64,000 nt of DNA from Acidobacteriaceae bacterium (GTDB taxonomy: Bacteria; Acidobacteriota; Terriglobia; Terriglobales; Acidobacteriaceae): contig JAJPKO010000021.1 of assembly GCA_021323655.1 (NCBI GenBank), forward strand, positions 117,790 to 181,789. Direction: 5' to 3'. A model generated the notes under the pieces. The model saw only the letters and a list, made by a program, of their open reading frames with translations. It searched no databases and had not been told where the DNA came from. Of the stretch, positions 9,071 to 18,692 are shown piece by piece; position 1 is the first letter of the stretch, and every line of letters begins with the position of its first letter. The translations under genes were made by a program, and so were the position numbers.

Positions 9071-9223
9071 AGGACAACGCAAGTCTTACTGTCTGATTGT
9101 ATGGATTGATGTGGTTGAGCACAAATGGGAAAGCAGCAAGCGATAAACCTGCCAGTGAAAGAGTGTCCAGCAACAACCATCATCGCAGACCGCTGGCGCC
9201 GAAGGCGCACTGACTGCACGCCA

Positions 9224-12200
9224 TCAATCAATCGCCTGCACCATTCCCCGCCCCACCAGCTCTTCACACCGCTCGATAAAGGCCCGGTCAGCAGTAACGC
9301 TGAATCCCCTCGGCTCCAGCATCACACAGAACTCCCCGGCCTGTTCCAGATTCAGCATCAGCTTCCCTGGCCCGGGTGAAGCCGCAATCGCCTGTTTTAG
9401 TTCCTGCAAAGATGCCTCACTCGTCCGCTCCAGCGGAATGCGAATGCGCACATTCTGCGGCAGTCGCACCTTTACATCTTCCAGCGCCTGTATCGAAGAA
9501 ACACATAGCTTGGGTGCCGCCTCTTCTTCCGCCCGAAGCTGCCCACGAACCAGCACTGGCACTTCAATTTTCAGCACTTCTTTCAGCCGCTCATAGTCCT
9601 TCGGAAAGCAGATAAGGTCAATCTTTCCCGTCGTATCTTCGAGCGATGCCTGCGCATACAGCTCGCCGGAGCGCTTCGATTTGGCCACCTTCAGCCCTAC
9701 GATCATGCCGGCAATCGCGGTCTCATTCTCCAACGCCTGCCCGCGGCGTCCATTACTGGGAGCAGGCTTTGTCTCCAACGCCGTCGCCGTATCAATCACC
9801 CCAGGCAAATTGCGTAATTTTTCGTAATACTTGTCCAGCGGATGCCCCGAGACAAAGAACCCAAGTACTTCTTTCTCAAACTGGAGCCGCTGATGCTCAT
9901 CCCAGTCCGGCACGTTCGGCAAATCATCGGCCTTTGCGGTAACCGCAGGATGGTCATCAAAAATTCCGAACAGCCCGTGCTGCCCTGATTCCAGATCGCG
10001 TTGCGTCTTCTGCGCACGTTCAATCGCTTTGTCCACAGAGGCCATCAACTGCGCGCGCCGCCCGAAAGAATCGAGTGCCCCGGCCTTAATCAGCGATTCA
10101 ATAACACGCTTGTTCATCAGCCGCAGGTCCACCTTCTCGCAAAACTCCCAAAACGATGCGAACTTCTTGCCTTGTTCAGTAAGCTCTCTACGCGCCGCAA
10201 GAATCGAATCAATCGCATTGCGCCCAACGTTCTTGATCGCCGTCAACCCAAAACGGATCGCCTTCCCATGCGGCGTAAAATCGGCGTCGCTGAAAAGCAC
10301 ATCGGGCGGCTCAACCGGAATTTCCATCTCGCGGCATTCCTTGATGTACTTCACCACGTTCTCCGGCTTTGAAATTTCCGAAGTCAGCAACGCCGCCATA
10401 AACTCAACCGGGTAATGCGTCTTAAGATATGCAGTCTGGTACGCCAGCAGAGCATAGGCCGCAGAGTGCGACTTGTTAAAGCCATACCCGGCAAACTGCT
10501 CCATCAGATCAAAGATTTTTGTGATCTTGTCCTTAGGAAATTTCTTCTCGAGCGCTCCATTCACAAACCGGTCGCGCTGCTTGGCCATCTCCTCCGGATT
10601 CTTCTTGCCCATCGCGCGGCGCAGCAGGTCCGCTTCTCCCAGCGAGTAACCCGCAAGCACGTTGGCAATCTGCATCACCTGTTCTTGGTAAACGATGACG
10701 CCCAGCGTTTCTTTCAGAATCGTTTCCAGTTCGGGCAGCTCATATTCAACCTTCCGGCGCCCCCACTTGCGCTCGATGAAGTCATCAATCATGCCGCCCT
10801 GGATCGGCCCAGGCCGGTACAACGCGTTCAAAGCCGTAAGGTCTTCCACCGTCGTAGGCTTATACCGGCGCAGAACATCGCGCATTCCGCCTGATTCAAA
10901 CTGGAAGACGCCTGATGTCAATGCGCGATGAAAAACCTGCTCATAAGTGTACTGGTCATCTAAGGGGATCTTTTCAATATCCAGCTTCTCGCCCCGGTTT
11001 CGCTCAATCAGCTTCAGACAATTATCAATGACCGTCAGCGTCGTCAGGCCCAGAAAGTCCATCTTCAGAAGGCCCATCTTCTCAACGGCCTTCATGTCAT
11101 ACGCGGTAACAATTTCGTCGTTCTTGCTGCGCGATACAGGCACCAGGTCCGTCAGCGGACGCGGCGCAATCACCACGCCCGCCGCGTGCACGCCAGCTCC
11201 GCGTACCAGCCCTTCCAGCTTTTTCGCAGTATCAATCAGCTCCCGTATCTGCGGGTTTGTATCGTAGGCCTCCTGCAGCTGCGGAGAATCCTGCAATGCC
11301 TGATCAATCGTGACGCCAATCGTCGCCGGCACCAGCTTGGCAATGCGGTCTACGTCGCCATATGGCATATCAAGCGCGCGGCCCACGTCTTTAATCGCCG
11401 CCTTAGCCGCCATCGTGTTGAAGGTGATGATCTGTGCCACCTGCTCGCGCCCGTATTTGCGGGTAACATAATCAATCACCTCGCCACGCCGGTTCATGTC
11501 GAAATCAATATCAATATCCGGCATGGAGACTCGCTCCGGGTTCAGAAAACGCTCAAACAGCAGCTCATTCTGCAATGGATCAATGTTCGTGATCTCCATC
11601 ACATAGCCAACAAGAGAGCCTGCGGCCGATCCACGCCCCGGACCTACAGGAATACCGTTTTCACGCGCATACCGGATGAAGTCCCACACAATCAGAAAGT
11701 ATCCAGGAAATTTCATCTGCTTGATGATCGAGATTTCCCGCTCCAGCCGCGCCTCGTACTCCGAAATGGGATGCCGCAGCAGACCGTGGTCCTGCAAATG
11801 CCGGATCGAAGTCTCCAGCCGCTTCTTATACCCCTCTCGGCACACGTATTCGAAATAGCTGTCAATCGTGTGTCCCGGCGGAACAGCAAATTCCGGAAAA
11901 GGATTGTCTACTTTGCTGAGCTTCAGGTTGCAGCGTTCGGCAAACTGCATCGTGCGGCTGACCACTTCCGGAGCATAGGAGAACAGCTTCTCCATCTCTG
12001 CCGCCGTCTTCACATAGAACTGGTCGGAATCAAACTTGAACCGCTTGGGGTCATGAATCGAGGACGCCGTCTGCACACATAACAGAATTTCGTGCGCATG
12101 CGCATCGTCATCGCAGAGGTAATGGCTGTCATTCGTCGCCACCAGCGGAATGCCCAGCTCTTTTTCCAGCTTGAACAAATCCGGATGGATCTTCTTTTCC

Positions 12201-12742
12201 AGTTCCAGCCCTTGGTCCTGAATCTCCAGGAAAAAGTTCCCTTTGCCAAAGATGTCCTGATACTGCCCCGCAACCGCCTTCGCCGCATCGTACTTGCCAG
12301 CCATCAGGTTCTCGCACAGCTCGCCTGCCAGACAACCCGAAAACCCGACCAGTCCCGCCGAATGCTCTGCCAGATATTTCTTACTCACGCGCGGCTTGCG
12401 GTAAAACCCATGCAGCGACGCCTCAGAGGTAATGCGCACCAGATTGCGATAGCCTTCTTCGCTCTCTGCAAGCACCAGCAGGTGGTTATAGTCGTCGCCC
12501 TGCGGATCGTCACGATGATCATCTTTCTTGCAGATGTACAGCTCGCATCCCAGAATCGGCTTCACGCCGCGCTTCTTCGCCGCCTCAAAGAAATGCACGG
12601 CGCCATAGATGTTGCCGTGGTCTGTAATTGCAACGGCTTGCTGGCCAATATCAGCCACGCGGTTGACCAGCTTCTCGACGTCACAAGCGCCATCCAGAAG
12701 CGAATAATCAGTATGCAGATGCAGGTGGGTAAATTCAGCCAT
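9224..12742 (-). CDS. dnaE: DNA polymerase III subunit alpha
   Basis: 1172 aa; N-terminal PHP domain FTHLHLHTDYSLLDGA and PDIDIDFDMNRRGEVIDYV polymerase motif. Confidence 0.98.
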   Translation of the reverse strand: MAEFTHLHLHTDYSLLDGACDVEKLVNRVADIGQQAVAITDHGNIYGAVHFFEAAKKRGVKPILGCELYICKKDDHRDDPQGDDYNHLLVLAESEEGYRNLVRITSEASLHGFYRKPRVSKKYLAEHSAGLVGFSGCLAGELCENLMAGKYDAAKAVAGQYQDIFGKGNFFLEIQDQGLELEKKIHPDLFKLEKELGIPLVATNDSHYLCDDDAHAHEILLCVQTASSIHDPKRFKFDSDQFYVKTAAEMEKLFSYAPEVVSRTMQFAERCNLKLSKVDNPFPEFAVPPGHTIDSYFEYVCREGYKKRLETSIRHLQDHGLLRHPISEYEARLEREISIIKQMKFPGYFLIVWDFIRYARENGIPVGPGRGSAAGSLVGYVMEITNIDPLQNELLFERFLNPERVSMPDIDIDFDMNRRGEVIDYVTRKYGREQVAQIITFNTMAAKAAIKDVGRALDMPYGDVDRIAKLVPATIGVTIDQALQDSPQLQEAYDTNPQIRELIDTAKKLEGLVRGAGVHAAGVVIAPRPLTDLVPVSRSKNDEIVTAYDMKAVEKMGLLKMDFLGLTTLTVIDNCLKLIERNRGEKLDIEKIPLDDQYTYEQVFHRALTSGVFQFESGGMRDVLRRYKPTTVEDLTALNALYRPGPIQGGMIDDFIERKWGRRKVEYELPELETILKETLGVIVYQEQVMQIANVLAGYSLGEADLLRRAMGKKNPEEMAKQRDRFVNGALEKKFPKDKITKIFDLMEQFAGYGFNKSHSAAYALLAYQTAYLKTHYPVEFMAALLTSEISKPENVVKYIKECREMEIPVEPPDVLFSDADFTPHGKAIRFGLTAIKNVGRNAIDSILAARRELTEQGKKFASFWEFCEKVDLRLMNKRVIESLIKAGALDSFGRRAQLMASVDKAIERAQKTQRDLESGQHGLFGIFDDHPAVTAKADDLPNVPDWDEHQRLQFEKEVLGFFVSGHPLDKYYEKLRNLPGVIDTATALETKPAPSNGRRGQALENETAIAGMIVGLKVAKSKRSGELYAQASLEDTTGKIDLICFPKDYERLKEVLKIEVPVLVRGQLRAEEEAAPKLCVSSIQALEDVKVRLPQNVRIRIPLERTSEASLQELKQAIAASPGPGKLMLNLEQAGEFCVMLEPRGFSVTADRAFIERCEELVGRGMVQAID

Positions 12743-12846
12743 GAGAGTATGGCTCTATTTTAGTTCTGCTGCCACAGGAGTTTTAGGCGAAGCAAAAGCG
12801 CAAATTTTGGCCCAGATGAGGAAAAGCAGTACCGAAAAATTATTGT

Positions 12847-13201
12847 TTGCCAATAAAGCTTGGGAAAAGAATGATCGAACGGGATGACCAGCTGGTCACT
12901 TCTTCTTTAACGATTGGAAAAATACTCACAAAATCTTTGTCCATAGGAGGCCGCCTGGATTGCGAGCAATATGAAGAGATCATTCGCGCTACCGCGATTG
13001 TGGTTGATTTTGATATTGCCGCTGCTCAAAATTTCGCAAAACTGCGGTCACGGAGTAAAGAACTTACGGCCTCTCGATGCCATCCAGTTGGCATGCGCTG
13101 CAAGTGCTGGAGTAGGCCTTTTCCTGTCGAATGATAGCCGGTTACACGGCGTCCGAGTAGACGGAATCCACGTTATTACCTCGATTAAGCGGCCACTTTA
13201 A
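12847..13201 (+). pseudogene. Frameshifted, N-terminally truncated PIN-domain (VapC-like) relic
   Basis: Frame 1 gives DDQLVTSSLTIGKILTKSLSIGG...VVDFDIAAAQNFAKLR; the other frame continues VKNLRPLDAIQLACAASAGVGLFLSNDSRLHGVRVDGIHVIT, the canonical PIN C-terminus. The N-terminal first Asp motif is absent. Confidence 0.75.
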
Positions 13202-13203
13202 AC

Positions 13204-13240
13204 GTGCACCCAACCTTGCGCCTTCCAAAAGGTTGGGCAC
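13204..13240. repeat. Palindromic repeat (diverged member of GTGCCC-hairpin family)
   Basis: gtgcacccaaccttgcgccttccaaaaggttgggcac. Confidence 0.5.
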
Positions 13241-13253
13241 ACTTCACCATTGC

Positions 13254-14582
13254 CTAGTCGTAGTACTCCAGCCCCAGATGTGTAATCAGGTCCTCGCCCA
13301 TAATATGCCGCAGCGTGTTCTTCAGCTTCATGGACTGAATAAACAGATCGTGCTCCGGATACAGCCCCTCCGCCGTCATCGGTGACTTGAAGTAGAAGCC
13401 CAGCCACTCCTGAATGCCAAGGTGTTTCAGCTCCGGAGTACGCTGCGCCAGATCAAGGAACAGCACCAGATCAAGCGCAATCGGTGCCGCCAGAATCGAG
13501 TCGCGGCAAAGAAAATCCACCTTGATCTGCATCGGATAGCCCAGCCATCCGAAGATATCAATGTTGTCCCATCCTTCTTTATTGTCCCCACGCGGCGGAT
13601 AATAGTTAATACGGACCTTGTGGTAGATGTCCTTATAAAGATCGGGGTAAAGTTCCGGCTGCAGAATGTAGTCCAGCACTCCCAGCTTCGATTCTTCCTT
13701 CGTCTTGAACGACTCAGGATCATCCAGCACTTCGCCATCGCGATTGCCCAGAATGTTCGTCGAATACCACCCGGAAACGCCGAGCATACGCGCCTTGAAT
13801 GCCGGGGCCAGCACCGTCTTCATAAAGGTCTGTCCGGTCTTAAAGTCCTTGCCACAGATCGGAGCGCCAGTCTGTCTGGACAACTGCTGCATGCATGGCA
13901 AATCTACCGTGAGGTTCGGCGCGCCATTGGCAAACGGAACGCCTTCCTTCAACGCGGCATATGCATAAATCTGCGAAGGTGCAATGTTCGGATCGTTGTT
14001 CACCAGTCCTTTTTCAAAGGACTCGACGGTCGCGTGGACTTCGGATGGTTCAAGAAAAATTTCCGTAGACCCGCACCAGATCACCACCACGCGGTCCACC
14101 TGCGCCTTAAATGCCTGAATATCTGATCGCACCTGCTGCGCCAGATCGCACTTGCTCTTGCCCTGCTTCACATGCGTCCCGTGCAGGCGCTTCACATAGT
14201 GCTGATCGAAAACCGCCGGTAACGGCTTGATCGCCTCAAGATACGGCTTGATGCTCTTCAGATGGTCGCGATCCAGTACAGCAGCGTGTTCTGCCGCCTC
14301 ATACATGTTTTCCGGAAAGATGTCCCATCCGGTAAAGACCACATCATTCAGATCTGCCAGAGGAACAAAGTCTTTAATCAGCGGTGTGCGTCCATCCGTG
14401 CGTTTCCCCAGCCGAATGGTCCCCATCTGCGTGAGCGACCCGATGGGCTTGGCCAGCCCTTTCCGTACTGCTTCTACTCCGGCAATCAGGGTCGTCGCAA
14501 CTGCCCCCATGCCGACCGTCATAATTCCCAGTTTGCCCTTTGCTGGCTGGACTTTCGATTCCGCAGTCTTAGGCGTAGACAT
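13254..14582 (-). CDS. ino1: Inositol-3-phosphate synthase
   Basis: GIMTVGMGAVATTLIAG, FTGWDIFPENMYEAA, NGAPNLTVDLP...GKDFKTGQT, LDYILQPELYPDLYKD; start chosen at MSTPKTAESK. Confidence 0.93.
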   Translation of the reverse strand: MSTPKTAESKVQPAKGKLGIMTVGMGAVATTLIAGVEAVRKGLAKPIGSLTQMGTIRLGKRTDGRTPLIKDFVPLADLNDVVFTGWDIFPENMYEAAEHAAVLDRDHLKSIKPYLEAIKPLPAVFDQHYVKRLHGTHVKQGKSKCDLAQQVRSDIQAFKAQVDRVVVIWCGSTEIFLEPSEVHATVESFEKGLVNNDPNIAPSQIYAYAALKEGVPFANGAPNLTVDLPCMQQLSRQTGAPICGKDFKTGQTFMKTVLAPAFKARMLGVSGWYSTNILGNRDGEVLDDPESFKTKEESKLGVLDYILQPELYPDLYKDIYHKVRINYYPPRGDNKEGWDNIDIFGWLGYPMQIKVDFLCRDSILAAPIALDLVLFLDLAQRTPELKHLGIQEWLGFYFKSPMTAEGLYPEHDLFIQSMKLKNTLRHIMGEDLITHLGLEYYD

Positions 14583-14743
14583 TCTTGCTGTGACCGTCCT
14601 TCTATTTGGGATAAAAATGTGGGCTGCCCCAGGCAATTAAGTCTCTGCTCTTGGGCTAACGTTTGGCAAATCAGGTAAATTCAATGGTAAATTGAGCCGC
14701 TGAAATGGGACTTCTTCCATCTGAACGGCTACGGTTTAATAAG

Positions 14744-15394
14744 TCACACACTCTGCGCGCTCCGCTCTGGTTTCACTCTGTTCTTCCAGTGCGTCCACAC
14801 AAACCACACCACTCCGGCCAGCACCACAATTTCCACACCTAAGTGGAACCGGTGGAATGCCGCCTTGAATCGTGGATCCGTTTCCCATGCCTGCCCCAGC
14901 TTCATTCCAACCCATGCCAGCACAAAGCACCATGGCCACGATCCTAGAAATGTATACAGGTGAAAGCGCAACTGCGGCATCCGGCCAATTCCGGCAGGCA
15001 GCGCGATAAATGTGCGCACAACCGGCAACAATCGTCCCAGAAATACCGTAATACCACCAAAGCGATGAAAGAAGCGCTCCGCTCGCTCAAGATCATGATG
15101 GTTCAGCAGCACAAAACGGCCATACTTCTCAATAAATGGCCTGCCACCCCAGGCGCCAATCCAGTACGCAACCACTGATCCAAGATTGCAACCAATCGCA
15201 CCCGCCGTTGCTACCCAAAACAGCTTCAGTTGCCCGGTATGCACCAGATAGCCGGAAAACGGCATGATGATCTCCGATGGCAGCGGAACACACGCCGACT
15301 CAATCGCCATCAAAAGCGCAATTCCCACATATCCGGATGCTGAAATAGTGGCAATAATAAACGAGGCCAGAATGGCCAGGATCTTCTCACTCAT
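14744..15394 (-). CDS. DedA-family (SNARE-associated) membrane protein
   Basis: ESACVPLPSEIIMPFSGYLVHTG, FLGRLLPVVRTFIALPAGIGRM motifs. Confidence 0.93.
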   Translation of the reverse strand: MSEKILAILASFIIATISASGYVGIALLMAIESACVPLPSEIIMPFSGYLVHTGQLKLFWVATAGAIGCNLGSVVAYWIGAWGGRPFIEKYGRFVLLNHHDLERAERFFHRFGGITVFLGRLLPVVRTFIALPAGIGRMPQLRFHLYTFLGSWPWCFVLAWVGMKLGQAWETDPRFKAAFHRFHLGVEIVVLAGVVWFVWTHWKNRVKPERSAQSV

Positions 15395-15647
15395 TCAAAT
15401 TTGAGTATATCTGGCCCGGATATCTGTCAGGGATTCGCGGAGCGTAAAACCCTTCTCCCAGTTGTCTTTTGCACAATACCGTATACCAATTCCGCAAGCA
15501 CTAAAGCGCAGGCTCTAATCATGGAGACCTGCTTTACGACGAAAGGGAGCTGCCGAAGTGATTCTGGATACTTCGTGGAATAATTCTACCTGATTATTCT
15601 TTAATTCTACCATCATCCCTCATTCCCAATTTGCGGTAAAACAGTTC

Positions 15648-16388
15648 TTGTCTATGCCAATCCCACTAGCCTCTTCGAAAAAGCCCAAGGCCTCCAGCCC
15701 AGCGTCTCCCAAAGGCGAAAATTTCAATCCCAAACGGGACCTTGCACCGGAGCGCATTGCAGAACTGCTGAAGCGCCTCGCTGCTGCTTACCCCAATGCG
15801 GAGTGCGCACTGCATCATCGCAACGCATGGGAATTGCTCGTAGCCACCATCCTTTCGGCCCAATGCACTGATGCGCGCGTGAACATGGTCACGCCGGAGC
15901 TATTCCAGCACTTCCCCACACCCAAAGCGATGGCCGAAGCCCCCCTTCCGGCCATTGAAGAAATCATCCGCTCCACAGGCTTCTACCGGAACAAGGCCAA
16001 ATCCATCAAAGGAGCAGCGCAGAAAATTACTAGCAATTTTGGCGGCGCAGTTCCACGCACGATGGCTGAACTGCTTACCGCCCCGGGAGTGGCGCGCAAA
16101 ACGGCCAGCGTCGTCCTCGGTGTTGCCTATGGCCTTGCCGAGGGCATTGTCGTAGATACGCACGTGTTGCGCATCTCGCGCAGATTGCACCTTACGCAAG
16201 GAACTGATCCGAAAAAGGTGGAACAGGACCTGATGCAGAACATTCCCAAAGAGCGCTGGATTTCTTTTTCCCACGAAGTCATCCATCATGGAAGACAGGT
16301 TTGTATCGCACGCAAACCGAAATGCGCGGAATGTCCGCTGGAAACACTGTGTACATCCGTGGACAAGACATGGAGCAGTCATTCTTAA
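15648..16388 (+). CDS. nth: Endonuclease III
   Basis: ELLVATILSAQCTDARVN, LTAPGVARKTASVVLGVAYGLAEGIVVDTHVLRISRRL (HhH plus catalytic Asp), C-x6-C-x2-C-x5-C Fe-S motif CIARKPKCAECPLETLC. Confidence 0.95.
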   Translation: MSMPIPLASSKKPKASSPASPKGENFNPKRDLAPERIAELLKRLAAAYPNAECALHHRNAWELLVATILSAQCTDARVNMVTPELFQHFPTPKAMAEAPLPAIEEIIRSTGFYRNKAKSIKGAAQKITSNFGGAVPRTMAELLTAPGVARKTASVVLGVAYGLAEGIVVDTHVLRISRRLHLTQGTDPKKVEQDLMQNIPKERWISFSHEVIHHGRQVCIARKPKCAECPLETLCTSVDKTWSSHS

Positions 16389-16487
16389 CCTTCATAGGAA
16401 CAAGGGGCAGGTGCAGATATCGCGCAACAGTGGTAATCTTCGGGCGATGTGTCTGCAAAACCCACCAGCACAAGAAAGGGTGAAATT

Positions 16488-17258
16488 ATGATGAGCCGCA
16501 ATCAGCTTCTGGCCACAGCGTTGCTTTCCGCAGGGTTGCTCGTGTCCGGATGCAACAAGTCGAATTCCAACAACCAGGAACAGCCGGCACAGCAGCCAGC
16601 TGCCGCGCCAGCCCAACAACCACCTGCCGCGCAACCACAGCAAGCTGTACCTGCATCGTCTTCAGCCGCTCCTGCACGGGAACGGGAGCGCACACGCGAG
16701 CGTGAACAGGCTTCTGCAGCAGCGCCAGCACCGGCTAGGCAGCCCATCGTTGTTCCAGCAGGAACTCCGCTCTCCGTGAGAATCGGCACCGGAATTAGCT
16801 CAAAAACGGCGACCGTCGGCGAAAGCTTTACCGGAACACTTGCAAACTCCGTTGTCGTTGGCGGAGTCACCGCGATTCCGGCAGGATCCACCGTGACCGG
16901 CACAGTAACCAATGCCAAGTCCGCCGGCAGATTCAAGGGTGCAGCCGTCCTCGCCGTCACACTCCAGTCCGTTACCGTGCGTGGCAATAACTACCCAATT
17001 GACACCACCACCTTCAGCGAACAAAGCACAGGTAAGGGAAAACGCACGGCCACCATGGTGGGTGGCGGAGCCGGCCTTGGCGCGCTGATCGGCGGACTCG
17101 CCGGAGGTGGTAAAGGAGCGGCAATCGGTGCTCTGGCAGGTGCTGGTGCTGGAACAGCAGGTGCTGGACTCACCGGCAACAACCGCGAAATCACCATTGC
17201 TCCCGAAACCGTCGTCAGTTTCCGCTTGCAGAACTCACTCACCCTGCCGGCACGCTGA
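16488..17258 (+). CDS. Putative lipoprotein with low-complexity linker and glycine-zipper segment
   Basis: Lipobox LLVSGC; Q/A/P-rich plus RERERTREREQ; GGGAGLGALIGGLAGGGKGAAIGALAGAGAGTAGAG. Confidence 0.75.
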   Translation: MMSRNQLLATALLSAGLLVSGCNKSNSNNQEQPAQQPAAAPAQQPPAAQPQQAVPASSSAAPARERERTREREQASAAAPAPARQPIVVPAGTPLSVRIGTGISSKTATVGESFTGTLANSVVVGGVTAIPAGSTVTGTVTNAKSAGRFKGAAVLAVTLQSVTVRGNNYPIDTTTFSEQSTGKGKRTATMVGGGAGLGALIGGLAGGGKGAAIGALAGAGAGTAGAGLTGNNREITIAPETVVSFRLQNSLTLPAR

Positions 17259-17277
17259 TTCAGGTCGTTCTTCATCT

Positions 17278-17313
17278 CCATACAACTGCGCAATCCAAAG
17301 CGCAGTTGTATGG
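17278..17313. terminator. Large inverted repeat after the lipoprotein gene (possible terminator)
   Basis: ccatacaactgcgc-aatccaaa-gcgcagttgtatgg: perfect 14-bp stem, no U-tract. Confidence 0.45.
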
Positions 17314-17390
17314 AACCGCTCTTCTGCTTTGCGTCTTCAAGCAATCCCATGTACAGTTGTCCCTTAGAGAATCGTTTTACTTGCAGGGAC

Positions 17391-18557
17391 ATGACTGGAC
17401 AATCACAGCAGACGCCCGCCTCACCTCTTGATACCTTGAACACTGTTTCCAGCGTTGCCGAGCGCTCCTCGGAACGCAAAGAGAAAGCCGCCCGCCTGGC
17501 TGCGCTGATGAACGAACTGCATCTGGATGCCGTCCTGTTCCAGCGCAATGAAAATATTGCTTGGGCCACCGCTGGACAGGTCGAAACTGTTGTTGCCATT
17601 CCTGCCGAAACCGGCGTCGCTTCCCTGCTTCTGACGCGCACCGGGCAAAAATACTATCTGACCACCAACAATGAAGCTGCCCGTCTGGCTGACGAAGAGT
17701 TTGCCGGGCTGGACTACGAGCCAGTCATTGCGCCCTGGTACCACGGCAATGCGTTGGAACTTGCCCGCAAAAAATCCGGCGTAAACAGGATTGGCACCGA
17801 CCTCCCTCTGGACGGCTTCCCGCACGTATACATCTCGCCGCTACGCTCTCCTTTGACGAATGCCGAAATTGCCCGCTTCCGCTGGTTGGCGCAGAACACC
17901 GCCGGCGCAACCGCCGAGGTCCTTCTTGAACTGGAACCGGGCATCACCGAAGAAGAGATGTCCGGCCTGGTGGCCCAGCGGCTTCTCTCGCGCAGCATTC
18001 TGCCTTCAGTCCTCCTGACGGCGGTGGACGACCGCATTCGCAAATATAAGCATGCTGTGTCGCGCGGTCGCATTCTCGAACGCTATGGAATGCTAAACCT
18101 CTGCGCCCGCAAGTGGGGGCTGGCAGTTTCCATCACGCGTTTCGTGTATTTCGGCAAGCCCCCGCAAGAGCTGGTGGACAGTTTCGCCGCCTGCGCAGAG
18201 ATCAACGCACGCTTGCTCCACGCCAGCCGCAGCGGAGCAACAGCAGCCGACCTGTACGCGTTCGCCGAACGTGCGTATCGCGAAACCGGCTTTCCCGGCG
18301 AAGAGAAGCTGCACCATCAGGGCGGTCCCGCCGGATATCTCGAGCGCGAATGGGTGGCCACCCCCCACGGTAAACAAAAAATTGCCGAAGTCCAGGGCCT
18401 CGCCTGGAATCCAAGCCTCCGCGGCGCTAAAGCAGAAGACACGGCGTTGCTCAAAGATGGCCGGATCGAGATCCTGACCAAAACTCCATCGCTGCCCATC
18501 ATAGATGTCGCTGTAGACGGACTCAGCTACCCGGCAGCCAACATGTTGGTGCGCTGA
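17391..18557 (+). CDS. M24-family (Xaa-Pro peptidase-like) protein
   Basis: LMNELHLDAVLFQRNENIAWATAGQ and HHQGGPAGYLEREWVATP resemble aminopeptidase P/creatinase-fold proteins. Confidence 0.75.
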   Translation: MTGQSQQTPASPLDTLNTVSSVAERSSERKEKAARLAALMNELHLDAVLFQRNENIAWATAGQVETVVAIPAETGVASLLLTRTGQKYYLTTNNEAARLADEEFAGLDYEPVIAPWYHGNALELARKKSGVNRIGTDLPLDGFPHVYISPLRSPLTNAEIARFRWLAQNTAGATAEVLLELEPGITEEEMSGLVAQRLLSRSILPSVLLTAVDDRIRKYKHAVSRGRILERYGMLNLCARKWGLAVSITRFVYFGKPPQELVDSFAACAEINARLLHASRSGATAADLYAFAERAYRETGFPGEEKLHHQGGPAGYLEREWVATPHGKQKIAEVQGLAWNPSLRGAKAEDTALLKDGRIEILTKTPSLPIIDVAVDGLSYPAANMLVR

Positions 18558-18628
18558 CTTTAAGAAGGTCTAAAAGGTTGTACCGATGCTAAGTTTCACA
18601 AAAGCCAGATGAAAACAACCATGCGCCC

Positions 18629-18646
18629 TACATCTTTCGAGATGTA
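18629..18646. terminator. Small hairpin with TTCG loop in intergenic region
   Basis: tacatct-ttcg-agatgta. Confidence 0.35.
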
Positions 18647-18692
18647 AGGTACCAGTCACCGAAACTGTGCATTTCGTGATATCTTCGCGGCG

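Noticed and set aside
9224-12742. dnaE-accA adjacency as a novelty
   Set aside because: This neighbourhood is known in other bacteria, including E. coli; ordinary.
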